From Physcomitrium patens (Eukaryota; Streptophyta; Bryopsida; Funariales; Funariaceae): a stretch of DNA of 64,000 bases. Where the stretch lies: NCBI RefSeq assembly GCF_000002425.4, contig NC_037262.1:7406123-7470122 (forward strand). The letters run 5' to 3'. This document shows, piece by piece, positions 1 through 10,068 of this stretch; positions within the stretch are counted from its first letter, which is position 1, and each line of letters begins with the position of its first letter. Under the pieces are notes generated by a model. That model did no database searches. It had not been told where the DNA came from and worked only from the letters and a program-made list of their open reading frames with translations. The position numbers and the translations under genes were made by a program.

Positions 1-1174
1 CTTATAATAGATATGAACTTTGATAGATTTCAAGGCACTAGATATATTCATAGTAAACTCCAAATGATAAATATAAAACCATTGCATCCATCTACCATCC
101 AAAATTTTATCATAAAATGGGGTCCATCAAGATTTAATAATGTCATAAATTTAGAGTTTTAGAGTGAAGGATAAAAGATCATATCCTGCATTATACATCT
201 TTGTAAAGTAGTCAATTAGTTGTTCTATTTCTTCAACCATTAATACATTCTTTATATCACAAGCTTGGTTTTTTGTAAATTATAGTACAAATCATATAAA
301 TAAGAGGGCAAGATATTATTCTTCTTTCTTATGACTTTGATTGAAATTTTATTGTTGATATCATTAAGAGTATGCTGAAGGTCTTTATTGGTCCAATTAC
401 CATTCTTAAGAGTCCTCTAACTATCTTTTGATGACTGCCTTGCCTTGTCTTGCACATTCTAAGGTATCTTTGATTCAATCCACCATGGTCAAGTTGTAAT
501 AAAAAGAAGGTGATCTTTAATTGTAGAGAATTCAAAAGAAACTAGTGGTCAATGACAAAAGAAGAGAGGAGACAAGAGGTTGCAAAAAGTCTATACTCCT
601 TCTCAATAATTAGTTATGAAATTCGTCAAATAGCCACTTACTTCATAAGTTGATTACAAAATTTGTTGACTTGAAAGCATGTGCATGTAGTTGGAAAGTA
701 TGTATTGGCTTCGGAAGGCTGACCTTATAGCCTAAAATCCTAGTTTAAATAGTTTTACCATGTCAATTTCTTAGTCTCTCTACCAATCTATAACTAAAAA
801 CATAAAAGTAACTACTTTCTACTCCTAATATGATTGAATAATTAGAATCATATAAAGATACAATATATAATCCTACTAGCTCTTGGTTGTCTTTTGTGCC
901 AATGTAGACAAGTTCTCTAAAGTCTCATTGCATCTTTCTTAATTCTTGAAGATATATGAATCCATGAAATTTAAGCCATACACTCCAAAATTAAGAAGAT
1001 ACAAGAATGGAACTCATATTCTTTTAGTTTTGTAAAAGTATCTATTTAGTAATTTTTTTTATAAAAATTCATTAATTTTAAAAATAGTAAATAGTAAAAA
1101 AAATCATTACATAAATCAAATCATAATTCTATTGTAATTTTAAAGAAAATTATTCTTATTTTAATTTTTTATTC

Positions 1175-1211
<37 letters not shown>

Positions 1212-1885
1212 TTTTTATTTTTTTTTGTTTTTTTCTATACAACTTTTTTTTTGTGCTTCTATTTAGAAAAAATTTACAATATAAAATAGATAAGATAAAA
1301 TTTGGTTGTTTCAATAATACTACATTAGTATTTGCATAAAATAAAGGAATATGTAAGGATGGATAGTACAAAGAAGAATAGACAAATAAAGCTATCATTA
1401 CAAGTTATTTTTATAATTTAGAGAAAAAAATTTAAAATTTTATGTTCTAAGAAACTTTGTGTTTTTTTTGCTTACCTTGACTATAAAATATATTCTTGAA
1501 AAGGAAATTTATGTATTATTTAATTTTTTAAAAAATATTTGTAAAAATTTATTTATTTTGTAAAAATATAATATTCTTTCTAAGAAAATATTTAAATAAT
1601 AAATTTTATATTAAAAAATAATAATTTTATTATTTTTATTTTTTACAAAAAATAGATTTGTATAATTTACATGAATTTTTTAGAATTAAAAAAAAATACA
1701 ATACTAGATGATTGCAAAGAAATTTTTCAAAGTAATAAGAATATAATTATAAAAGATTTTGTAAAACTTTTTAATAGATTTAGACATCAGATTATAGATT
1801 AAAATATTTAAAACTTTAATATTTTTTATAACATAAAAATCTAAATTTTGTATGTATATGCAAAACTTTAAATGGCATGATTAAC
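1..1885. other. AT-rich intergenic sequence without a recognisable gene
   Basis: Very AT-rich left flank of the nested retrotransposon block. A TA dinucleotide run lies at about 1179-1210. No ORF has a recognisable motif; short minus-strand ORFs at 329-535 and 1180-1398 look like chance. The first 900 bases are slightly less AT-biased and may be an old transposon remnant, but no domain can be read. The last five bases before 1886 (TTAAC) pair with TTAAT at 24295 as the target-site duplication of element A. Confidence 0.7.
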
Positions 1886-2185
1886 TGTCACATACATATA
1901 TTTACTGTAAATGTTACCTAGGTGATATGAATAGGAAGAAGTAGATAAAAGTAGATTAATTTCATAATATCTTCTAGATAAGCTTCATAGAAGCTTTATA
2001 GATGCTGCTTTCATTTAACATGTGTTTATACTTGATTGGTAGGTTAGAAACTTGGTCAACAAGTTAACCACGTGCCATACATGTTAATAGCTTGTGGAAT
2101 AAGCTAACTATGTGGTGTCCACATAGAAAACTTGCCTTGCAAGTTAAAATACGTGTTGTGCAAAGTCAATACGTTTTTGGAGGTC
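1886..2185 (+). repeat. Element A 5' LTR, first part
   Basis: First 300 bp of the family 2 LTR. It matches 23745-24050 base for base apart from scattered transitions. It is interrupted after AGGTC by element B. It holds a row of short palindromes: 2049-2065 (AACTTG arms), 2088-2106, 2108-2126 (8-bp arms, 3-nt loop) and 2129-2145. A CACGTG motif lies at about 2069. Confidence 0.9.
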
Positions 2186-2583
2186 TGTTAGGGACATAGT
2201 CCTTAGAACCTTCTAGAGATAAGTTTCTAGAACCTTCTAGAAGCAAGTCTCTGGAACCTTCTAGAAGCTTCTTAGTTGGTAGAAGATGTTAGGGACATAG
2301 TCCTTAGAACCTTTTAGAGATAAGTTTCTAGAACCTTCTAGAAAGAAGTCTCTGGAACCTTCTAGAAGCTTCCTAGTTGATAGAAGTTGCTTGAGAAGCT
2401 TCCTAAATAGGAGTATATATTGGAATCGAGGCTGAAGAGTTCTTGAGTCTCGAAAACACATCTCTTGGAGCTCTAGCTCACGTCTCTGGTGTTGTTCTTG
2501 TATTCATCTGATTAATCTAGTTCTTGCCAGTTCTTCTTGAACTTCTTGTTAGATCTCGAGTCTGTATTTCTGTGTCCGTGACA
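2186..2583 (+). repeat. Element B 5' LTR
   Basis: Starts TGTTAGGGACATAG, ends CCGTGACA. It contains a tandem duplication of a unit of about 100 bp, so the start motif recurs at about 2288. It is rich in TTCTAGAA-type palindromes. A TATA-like TATATATT lies at about 2414. Matches 17057-17454 at nearly every position. Confidence 0.93.
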
Positions 2584-2607
2584 GTTTGTCGAGACTTCAC
2601 TCACCTC

Positions 2608-2621
2608 AGATATCAGAGTTA
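2608..2621 (+). other. Probable primer binding site of element B
   Basis: AGATATCAGAGTTA resembles the initiator-Met tRNA primer site TGGTATCAGAGC of plant LTR retrotransposons. The same place in element E reads TATCAGAGCTA (40010-40020). It sits about 25 nt inside the LTR rather than next to it, which is unusual; the LTR end itself is fixed by the TSD. Confidence 0.45.
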
Positions 2622-2863
2622 GTTTCTTCCTCGTTAGAGTGCAGATTACCCCTCTGCTTAGAAGTATACTAGTATTTTAGAGGTTGCGGATTACCCTCCT
2701 GTAAACTGATACTTCTTTTGTTACAATATTGGAGTCTTATTCTTCTTGGAGAGAGTGGATTACTCCTTTTCTTGAAGCTCTTAAGGCATTTTAGAGGTTG
2801 CGGAGTACCCTCCTCTAAACCAATATTCTCTTCTTCTAGAATCATTTCTGTCCTTCTCTTAGA

Positions 2864-3889
2864 ATGGCCGGAGGCCAAGACATTAGTATGACAGAAAGTT
2901 TGGAGTCCAAGTTGGATGCTATCATGAATGTCCTTGCTACGTTATCGCAAAAAATTGCAGAGATTGAAGGAGTCGTGGCAAGGCATCATAATGATGGAGC
3001 ATGTGGGATGGCATAATCTACGTTGTACCAACCTCAAACTTCTGCACTTGGAGAAGCAACTTTGCCTCAAGTTCGACAAGCACCGCTTGTTCTACAACAT
3101 AAGGAGCCCCGAGTTAGCCTTCCGGACAAGTTCGATGGTACGCGTTCCAAGTTTTGAGGATTCGTCAATCAAATTAGGTTGATAACAGTTTTACAGCCCA
3201 AACGCTATCCAACAGAGGAGTCACATATTGGGCTTGTTAGAACCTTACTTACAGGGCAAGCTCTATCATGGTTTGTTCCTTTGTTTGAGAAACGATCGTC
3301 CATACTAAACAACTTTGAAATCTTTTTGGAGGCGTTTGCGGAAGCATTTGGTGAACATGACAAGGTTCGATGGGCTACAACAAAGATCGGGTCACTACGA
3401 TAAGGGATGTGCTCTACATCAGTCTATGCATCGAACTTTAGGCAATTAGCATGCAACATCAATTGGGATGAAGAAGCGTTGATGAGTCAATTCTATTGGG
3501 GTTTAAGGGATGATGTGAAGGATTTGCTGTTAACTCTTCCTGATTTACAAATGCTCAACAAAGCTATTAGCCAAGCTGTGAAGTGCGATAATCACCTATT
3601 CCAACACCACCAAGATCAACATTCAAGACAACATACGGTTTTCCACGCCCCAATTATGTCGGCAAGCAGCGTGAATTCACATTCAGAGGTAGAAGACATG
3701 CAAATTGATGTGGTACGTGTCAAATCCCTTACCCTAGAAGAAAAAAAGCGGTATATAGAAGAAGGTCTATGCTTGTATTGCGGTGAAGAAGGCCACAAAG
3801 TTGGAAACTGCCCCAAAAAGCAAAATCGACGTATTGTCAAGACTAGGGGTATGTTTGTTTAGAAAAACGAGGATGCCCAGCCACAATAG
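2864..3889 (+). pseudogene. gag: Element B gag (capsid plus zinc knuckle), broken
   Basis: Reading starts at ATG 2864 (MAGGQDISM...), matching ATG 40260 in element E. Capsid-type retrotransposon gag with FDGTRSKF, LTGQALSWF and FYWGLRDDVKDLL segments is followed by an intact CCHC knuckle (CLYCGEEGHKVGNC) near 3770-3815. One frame spans the region. It is interrupted by four in-frame stops, explicable as CAA or CGA codons with C-to-T change, or similar, before the conserved terminal TAG at 3887-3889. Pol follows in the -1 frame. Confidence 0.85.
3862..3889 (+). promoter_or_regulatory. Probable -1 ribosomal frameshift region, element B (gag/pol junction)
   Basis: GAAAAAC here aligns with A_AAA_AAC in elements A (18901) and D (46022), a classic -1 slippery heptamer. 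The gag stop TAG follows 18 nt later, and the protease frame is -1 relative to gag. In this copy the first A has become G and the upstream codon is a stop, so the site is dead. Confidence 0.6.
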
Positions 3890-3894
3890 GAACC

Positions 3895-5696
3895 GTGCGG
3901 CTGGACAGTGAAACATCGCAACAACAACCAAGTTCCTTTCTTTTCGCTCAACCTGCCCTTTGTTTTACAATTTCTTTGCTTATTGGCCCTCAGAAACTGA
4001 GAACCTTAACATTATTAAATTTTGAAGCATCTGCTTGTTTCTTAGACGAAGAATTTGCGAAGTGTTATAAGATCCCTTAAGTACAAAAATCCAAACCTGT
4101 TCGCGTTGAAGTCATAGATGGGTGACCTTTATTGTCTGGTAGTGTCACCCATGAATCAAAACCTATAGAAGTGACGTTTAAGGGCCATAGTAGTCATATT
4201 ATTTTCAATATTATTAGAACCCCATCAAATCTTGTTATTCTTGGTCTTTCTTGGTTGGAAAAGCATAATCCATCCATAGATTGGAGGTTGGGGAAGATGA
4301 CCTTTCCCACAAAACCACCCAAGAGCAAGCCTAGTAGAAAACCCCGAATTGAGAAATCCTTATTTATTGGAGCAAGAGCGTTTATAAGATCGTCCAAGGA
4401 AGGCACACCATTTGTCATTTATGCGGCTCCAACTATCGTGGAGAAGATCTCGACAACAATTATACCTGAGCAATATAAGGATTTTAAAAGAAGAATGCTG
4501 ACATGCTACCGGAACACCGACTATATGATTGCGCCATAGACTTGCAGGAAGGAGCACAACCGCCTTTTGGCCTAATCTACAATCTATCGCACACGGAGTT
4601 GGTGAAGTTGTGGAAGTACATCGACGAGAATCTAGCCAAGAACTTCATCCGTTATTCAAAATCGTCAGCTGGAGAACTAATCTTATTTATGAAGAAGAAA
4701 GATGGCTCGTTGCGGATGTGCGTGGACTATCGAGGCCTCAACAAGATAACAAAGAAGAATCGTTATCTGTTACTCTTGATTTTTGGTCTCTTAGAACAAC
4801 TTCGACATGCAAGGATCTTTACAAAAATTGATCTAAGGGGAGCTTACAACCTCGTACGAATCAAGGAAGGAGATGAGTGGAAGACAGCGTTCCATACAAG
4901 GTATGGCCATTTTGAGTATAATGTCATGCCCTTTAGTCTTACCAATGCTCCAGCGATCTTTCAACATATGATGAATGACATTTTCTAAGAGCACCTTGAC
5001 GATTTTGTTATCATCTATTTGGATGATATTTTGATATTCTCCAAAAACGAGGAAGAGCATGAAAAGCACATTCAGTTGGTCTTGGAGAAACTACGCGAGT
5101 AAAGACTATATGGTAAGTTGGAGAAGTGTTTATTTCACTAAATAGAGATGGAGTTTCTGGGGTTTGTTGCGACCATAGAAGGCTTGAAGATGGACCCCAA
5201 GAAGGTGGAAGCAATCGTGTCCTGGGAGGTTCCAAAGACGGTTAGAGACATACAATGCTTTCTTGGTTTTGCCAACTTCTATCGGATCTTCATCAAGAAT
5301 TACTCTCAAGTTGCTGCTCCTCTCACTCGGTTGACATGCAAGGATAAGCTAGAATGGGGACCTCTAGCGGAGAAGGCGTTTCAAGACCTGAAGATCGCAT
5401 TTACTACGGCTCCAATCTTGGTACATCCAGACTTTACAAAGGCCTTTTATTTAGAAACTGATGCTTCGGATTTTACTTTGGGAGCTGTACTTTCACAAAT
5501 GGGAGAAGACAAGAAGCTCCATTTGGTTGCATTCTATTCTCAAAAGTTCTTTGCTGCTGAAATCAATTATGAGATCCACGATAAGGAACTTCTTGCTATA
5601 ATGGATTCTTTCCAAGAATGGCGTCACTTTCTTAAAGGAGCTACACACCTAGTGACTGTATACACAGATCACAAGAATTTGGAGTATTTCATGTAA
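3895..5696 (+). pseudogene. pol: Element B pol: protease, reverse transcriptase and RNase H, broken
   Basis: The -1 frame after gag gives a retropepsin-like region whose active-site triad is lost (LLNFEAS where relatives have D-S/T-G). This is followed by ILGLSWL and the [39 protein letters not shown] and the catalytic YLDD (near 5015). RNase H follows with LETDASDFTLGAVLSQ and the DHKNLEYF end (to 5696). Compared with element E, 13 bp is missing near 4489, shifting frame from 4132-4539 to 4503 onward. In-frame stops at 4987, 5101 and 5140 break the RT. Confidence 0.85.
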
Positions 5697-6069
5697 TACT
5701 TAACGTCGATTGGGACCATTTATCATCCAGAAGCAAATCAATCCAATGGCATACCATCTGGAATTACCAGCTTCTATGAAGGTACATCCAATCTTTCATG
5801 TTTCTCTGTTAGAGCCTTATCGAGAGTCGTCTTTTCCTGGAAGAGTGCAATGTCTGCCACCTAGTATTAAGATCGGGAACCACGAGGAATACGAGGTTGA
5901 AAAGGTACTGGATTCACGGCGAAGGTGGGGCAAGTTGGAGTATCTTGTTCATTGGTACGGCTACGACATTAATGAGCAAACGTGGGAGCCTGCTGAAAAT
6001 CTCATCAATGTGCCGCAAAAGGTACAGGAGTTTCATCAACAACATCCTCATAAACCTAAGCCGATTTGA
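5697..6069 (+). pseudogene. Element B chromodomain after an integrase deletion
   Basis: RNase H jumps directly into the distal integrase tail ([30 protein letters not shown]). About 1.3 kb present in element E (about 43088-44372) is absent. The C-terminal chromodomain is well preserved: [22 protein letters not shown] and TWEPAENL, with aromatic positions suitable for a methyl-lysine cage. In chromoviruses this domain directs integration towards marked chromatin. Open from 5710 to the stop at 6067-6069. Confidence 0.85.
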
Positions 6070-6206
6070 TGATAGCTTCCTTCTAAAGCTTGCTCACCCA
6101 ACAATATAAGAAAGGGGGAGAGCACCACCAAAATTTGTAGTTGATGTAGTTATTTTCTTCAAGATAAAATAGAATTTTTTCAGTAGCCATAGTTTGGTCT
6201 TCTGAT

Positions 6207-6461
6207 ATGGATAGCCAAGAGATAGATACTATGCCAGTCAGATTATCTCAACCGACTAGCTCACGAAGGCGACCCCGAGATGAAGAACCGCCTACACCAC
6301 GACGACAATAGAGGATATCGAGTAACCAATCACTGGTGATTGTATTTGAGTCCGAGCCTGCTTACGATGGTCAGCCAGAAGGCGTATTTGTAAGACAATT
6401 TCACAATGAGGACACGAAAGTTCATGCTTGGTCAGAAGTCGAAGGAGTGGGCCACTACTGT
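6207..6461 (+). pseudogene. Extra 3' ORF of element B, first part (continues at 16908-16976)
   Basis: A separate ATG (6207) about 140 nt after the chromodomain stop opens a 107-codon frame. Its first 85 codons end at 6461, where element C is inserted. After one copy of the duplicated site is removed, the frame continues at 16908 to TGA at 16974-16976. A single internal TAG lies at 6309. It begins MDSQEIDT, has an Arg/Pro-rich stretch, then SLVIVFESE, HNEDTKVHAWSE and GHY. Elements A, D, E and G carry homologous ORFs in the same place. Function unknown; no recognised domain. Confidence 0.7.
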
Positions 6462-7197
6462 TGTTGTATTACGTACTTTCCTACTCGAGAATGCGCCGGG
6501 CATTTGGCTATAGAAGGTAGTATGGAGATTCGCTAATATTCAAGCAGTTTATCAGTTTTCGATTGTTGGAATATAAACAACTGTAAAAATATACCATTAA
6601 TCTATATAAATGTCCTTCGACTGCTCGTCGAAATCCTTTTTTCCCGAGTCGGTAGGTCTCTAGACGTTACAGAGAACCCCAAACAACCCAAACTGCTAAT
6701 CTTCGATACCGCTTTATACTCACGATCTTGTATCCACTGGCTGTCTTGTTAGATTAATCCAATAAATTTCATTCACTCTACATACTCAATTCTATAGACA
6801 CCCTTTTAATTCTTCATCACACACGTAACTCGATTTCACAAAACAGTCAAGAGTAATCACACCCACTTCATTAAAATCCCGATTCACCAGTACAACACTG
6901 ACTTCAGCAACGATTGCCTTAGTCTTCCCAAAATCCTATGAAGAAAAAAAACCCCAATTCTCTGTCTTTTTTTCCCGCCCCGAAGCATGAAGCTAGTTCT
7001 CTGATCCTTCTAAAAAAACTTATTTTCCCTCCCTTCCATTTCTTAATCTATCCTCTCCTTTAACCCAAATTCTCCCCTGTCTCAAACCCTAGCCTCTGAA
7101 TTTCTTCAATCTTCAGTCTTGGATCCGAAATTGGCTCCCGCTGTCAGAGCTTTTTCTTCCATTCTATCTTTAAGAGATCCTTTTATCGAAAGGACGT
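6462..7197 (-). repeat. Extra partial LTR of element C
   Basis: Aligns with 15705-16440 (outer end of the LTR), then stops at AAGGACGT and a complete LTR begins at 7198. The element thus carries 1.6 LTRs on this side. The true insertion edge is 6462, since the TSD adjoins it. Confidence 0.85.
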
Positions 7198-8467
7198 TGT
7201 CGTATTACGTGCTTTCTTGCTCGAGAACGCGCCGGGCGTCTGGCTGTAGAAGGTAGTATGGAAATTCGCTAATAGTCAAGCAGTCTATCAGTTTTTGACT
7301 GCTGGAATATAAACGACTGCAAGAATATAGCCTAAATCTATACAAATGCCCTTTGACTGCTTGTCAAAGTCCTTTTTGCCCCAGTCGGTAGGTCTCTAGA
7401 CGTTACAAAGAACCCCGAACAATCCAAACTGTTAATCTTCAATACTGCTTTGTACTTACGATCTTGTATCCACTGATTGTCTTGTTAGATTAACCCAATA
7501 AATTTCATTCACTCTGCATACTCAATCCTATAGACACCCTTTCAATTCTTCAATCACAGACGTAACTCGATTTTACAAAACAGTCGAGAGTAATCAAACC
7601 CACTTCATTAAAAAAAATCTCGACTCACCATTATAACATTGACTTCAGCAACGATTGCCTCAGTCTTCCCAAAATCCTATGAAGAAGAAAAAAAAACCCA
7701 ATTCTCTGTCTTTTCTTCCCCGACCCGAAGCATGAAGCTCCTCTCTCATCCTTCAAAAAAAAACTCCCCTAAAAAATCCCTCCATCCCCTAACCTTATCC
7801 TCTGAATTTCTTCAATCTTCCGTCTTGGATCCGGAATTGGCTCCAGCAGTCAGAGCTTAGATCCAAAATTGGCTCTCGCCCTCAGAGCTTACTCCCCCAT
7901 TTTTACCTTTAAGAGATCCTTTTACTGAAAATAACGTTCCTTGAAACGACACAGAGAACAGGACACCCTGAAACAGAATCGAAACCCCGTAATCGGGACC
8001 ACATTGAGTCGCCCGACCAATTCAGGTCTCATATTGGCTAAGAGTCCAGTAGTAAGACCCGGATGTCCCATAATTGGATCAAATTGGTCCTTCGCGTCAG
8101 ATTGGCTAAGGCCGGTAGTAAGACCAAGATTTTTTCGTAATTAGACTGCATTGGGTTGCCCGACCAATTCAGGTCTCATATTGAGTAAGAGGACCCGGAT
8201 TGGATTCTTGAAATTAGATCCAATTGGCTCTTCGAATCAGGCTCACCCGTCGTGTGAATTAGTCCTTTCCCTTCCTGCTGACTCCCGTTATTAGAATCGA
8301 ATGGAGCATTTCAGTATGCCCCGGCTGACTATAACGGGGTGACTGAACCTGGCCACTAAGTATTTGCACTGGAGTTGGTCGTTGCTCCCAATATTCGAGG
8401 TAACTGAACATTAATAAAACTCCCCTTTCTTTATATTTTCACGGTATACTCGTGTTACAATACGACA
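7198..8467 (-). repeat. Element C 3' LTR
   Basis: Complete copy (1270 bp) of the LTR at 15705-16903. Starts TGTCGTATTACG and ends AATACGACA on the plus strand, giving perfect terminal inverted repeats. Adjoins a polypurine tract at 8468-8480. Confidence 0.9.
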
Positions 8468-8480
8468 TCCACCCCCTTTG
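8468..8480 (-). other. Polypurine tract of element C
   Basis: CAAAGGGGGTGGA on the minus strand, immediately upstream of the 3' LTR: the usual plus-strand DNA primer of LTR retrotransposons. Confidence 0.7.
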
Positions 8481-8529
8481 AACTTGTGCATCCTCCGATA
8501 TACACCAATTTATCCAATTGCTAATTAAT

Positions 8530-10068
8530 TCAGAATATATCCTCTATGTCTTTGTCCAGTTCGTCGTCGTCACCTTCATTATCTAAATCACTTTCATCTT
8601 CTTGCTGCGAAATCTCTATACCTTCGTTAAGGTCTTCCATATTCATCTCTGTGTGTCTTCATTTAAATATTTTTACTCGCTTCCCTGCTATTGGTATTCT
8701 CAATTTTGTACCATCTAACTCCCGTAATGAGTAAGTCACATTATCATGAACAGTTGTTACTACATATGGTCCAAACCAACGTTTTGAAAATTTCCGCAGA
8801 GTACTATGTTGATTATCCAGACTATTGTCATAAACAAGTATCCAGTCACCTTCCTCGATTGCTTTTGGTCTCAATCGATGTTGCTTATCGAATCGCGCCT
8901 TGTTTTGTAACCTTGCTCTTTTTAACCTTTCCAATGCTATCTGGACATCTTCCGTTCTTTGCTCCAATTGTCGAATTTTAATAGCCAGAAGTTCTTTTCT
9001 TGTCAATCCATCTTCCCACGGTAGCATACTCCAAGTAAGTACCTTTTCTTCAATCGACATAATTGGTTTTCGACCTGTCATAAGTTCTACTGGCATATAT
9101 CTTGTCACCGAACTATGTGTTGTTCGATCAGCCCATAATGGAAATGACAAAAGCCGTGGCCACTCTTTAACTTTTCCATTACAAGCTTTAACTAATGCTT
9201 TTACAATCGGTGGGTGATCGCGTTCGCTTTTTGCATTCCCTTCTGGATTATAAGCAGTAGTTAGTGATAGTTTAACTCCACATCTTTCAAAGAACTTACG
9301 AGCTTCTTGTGCATTTAATTCTCCACGATCTGCAGTGATTTTTCCTATGCATCGATGGCGGCAAATGACATCTTCAAGCAAAAACCTACAAATCCCCTCT
9401 GTAGATTTTGTCCTCAATGCTCTTCCTTCTACTTGATTTGATAAATCTTCACGAGCTAAAACCAAATATCTCATCTGCCATAATCCAACCGGCATAATAA
9501 CCAAATCAACAACCCATTTAAAATGCATAGCCAAAGGATATATAGGATGAAGACCATCTCGATGTCGGATATTAGAATATGATTGACAGATTTCACATGA
9601 CTCTACAAATGAGAGCACATCTCGATACATATTTTTCCACCAATATCATTCTTTGAGTTTAGCAAAAGTAGCTCAGATTCTTCTATGCCCTGCCCATAAA
9701 CTATCATGAAACTCCTTTAATAATTTTAGTTTTTCTTCCCTTTTGCCTATCACTTGTTGTGGCATTCCAATTCCTTTCTTCAATCTCTTCCATAAGAATC
9801 CATCTTGAAGCAAAAATCTGTATGCTTTTTTTCTTATTTGTTTGAATTTTTCTGTAGACCAATTCCTCTGTTTAGTCAAGGTATTCAAGTAATGACCAAT
9901 ATCCAATAATTCTCCTTCATAAGATTCTTCAAGAAATAGCTTGTCTTCTTTGTTGAGATTTGATATCAAATAGAATTTCAATCCGACGTCATCAATGTCT
10001 TCAACCATTTCGTCCTCCCTCTCGTATCTTACTCGAGATAGTATGTCTGCTACTAAATTGTCCTTTCC
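8530..10068 (-). pseudogene. pol: Element C integrase with acidic C-terminal tail
   Basis: HHCC zinc finger (HDSLWAGH...CEICQ), then the integrase core: VVDLVIMP (first Asp), ITADRGEL (second Asp) and the Glu in NAKSERDHPP, so D, D and E are all present. The C-terminal segment has RFDKQHRLRPKAIEEGDWIL and KRWFGPYVV. After KIFK an in-frame TGA (8659-8661) precedes an open tail of about 42 residues dominated by Asp/Glu, ending at 8530. Two more TGA stops at about 9633 and 9670. No chromodomain. Confidence 0.88.

Noticed and set aside
329-535. Minus-strand ORF as a copia gag remnant
   Set aside because: No CCHC knuckle or other copia motif could be found in any frame.
2186-2400. Regular repeats that might suggest a CRISPR array
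   Set aside because: They are a tandem duplication within an LTR; the copies abut with no unique spacers, and the context is a eukaryotic retrotransposon.
8530-8661. Chromodomain at the end of element C
   Set aside because: The tail is Asp/Glu-rich and lacks the aromatic and YLVxW signature seen in elements B, D and E.
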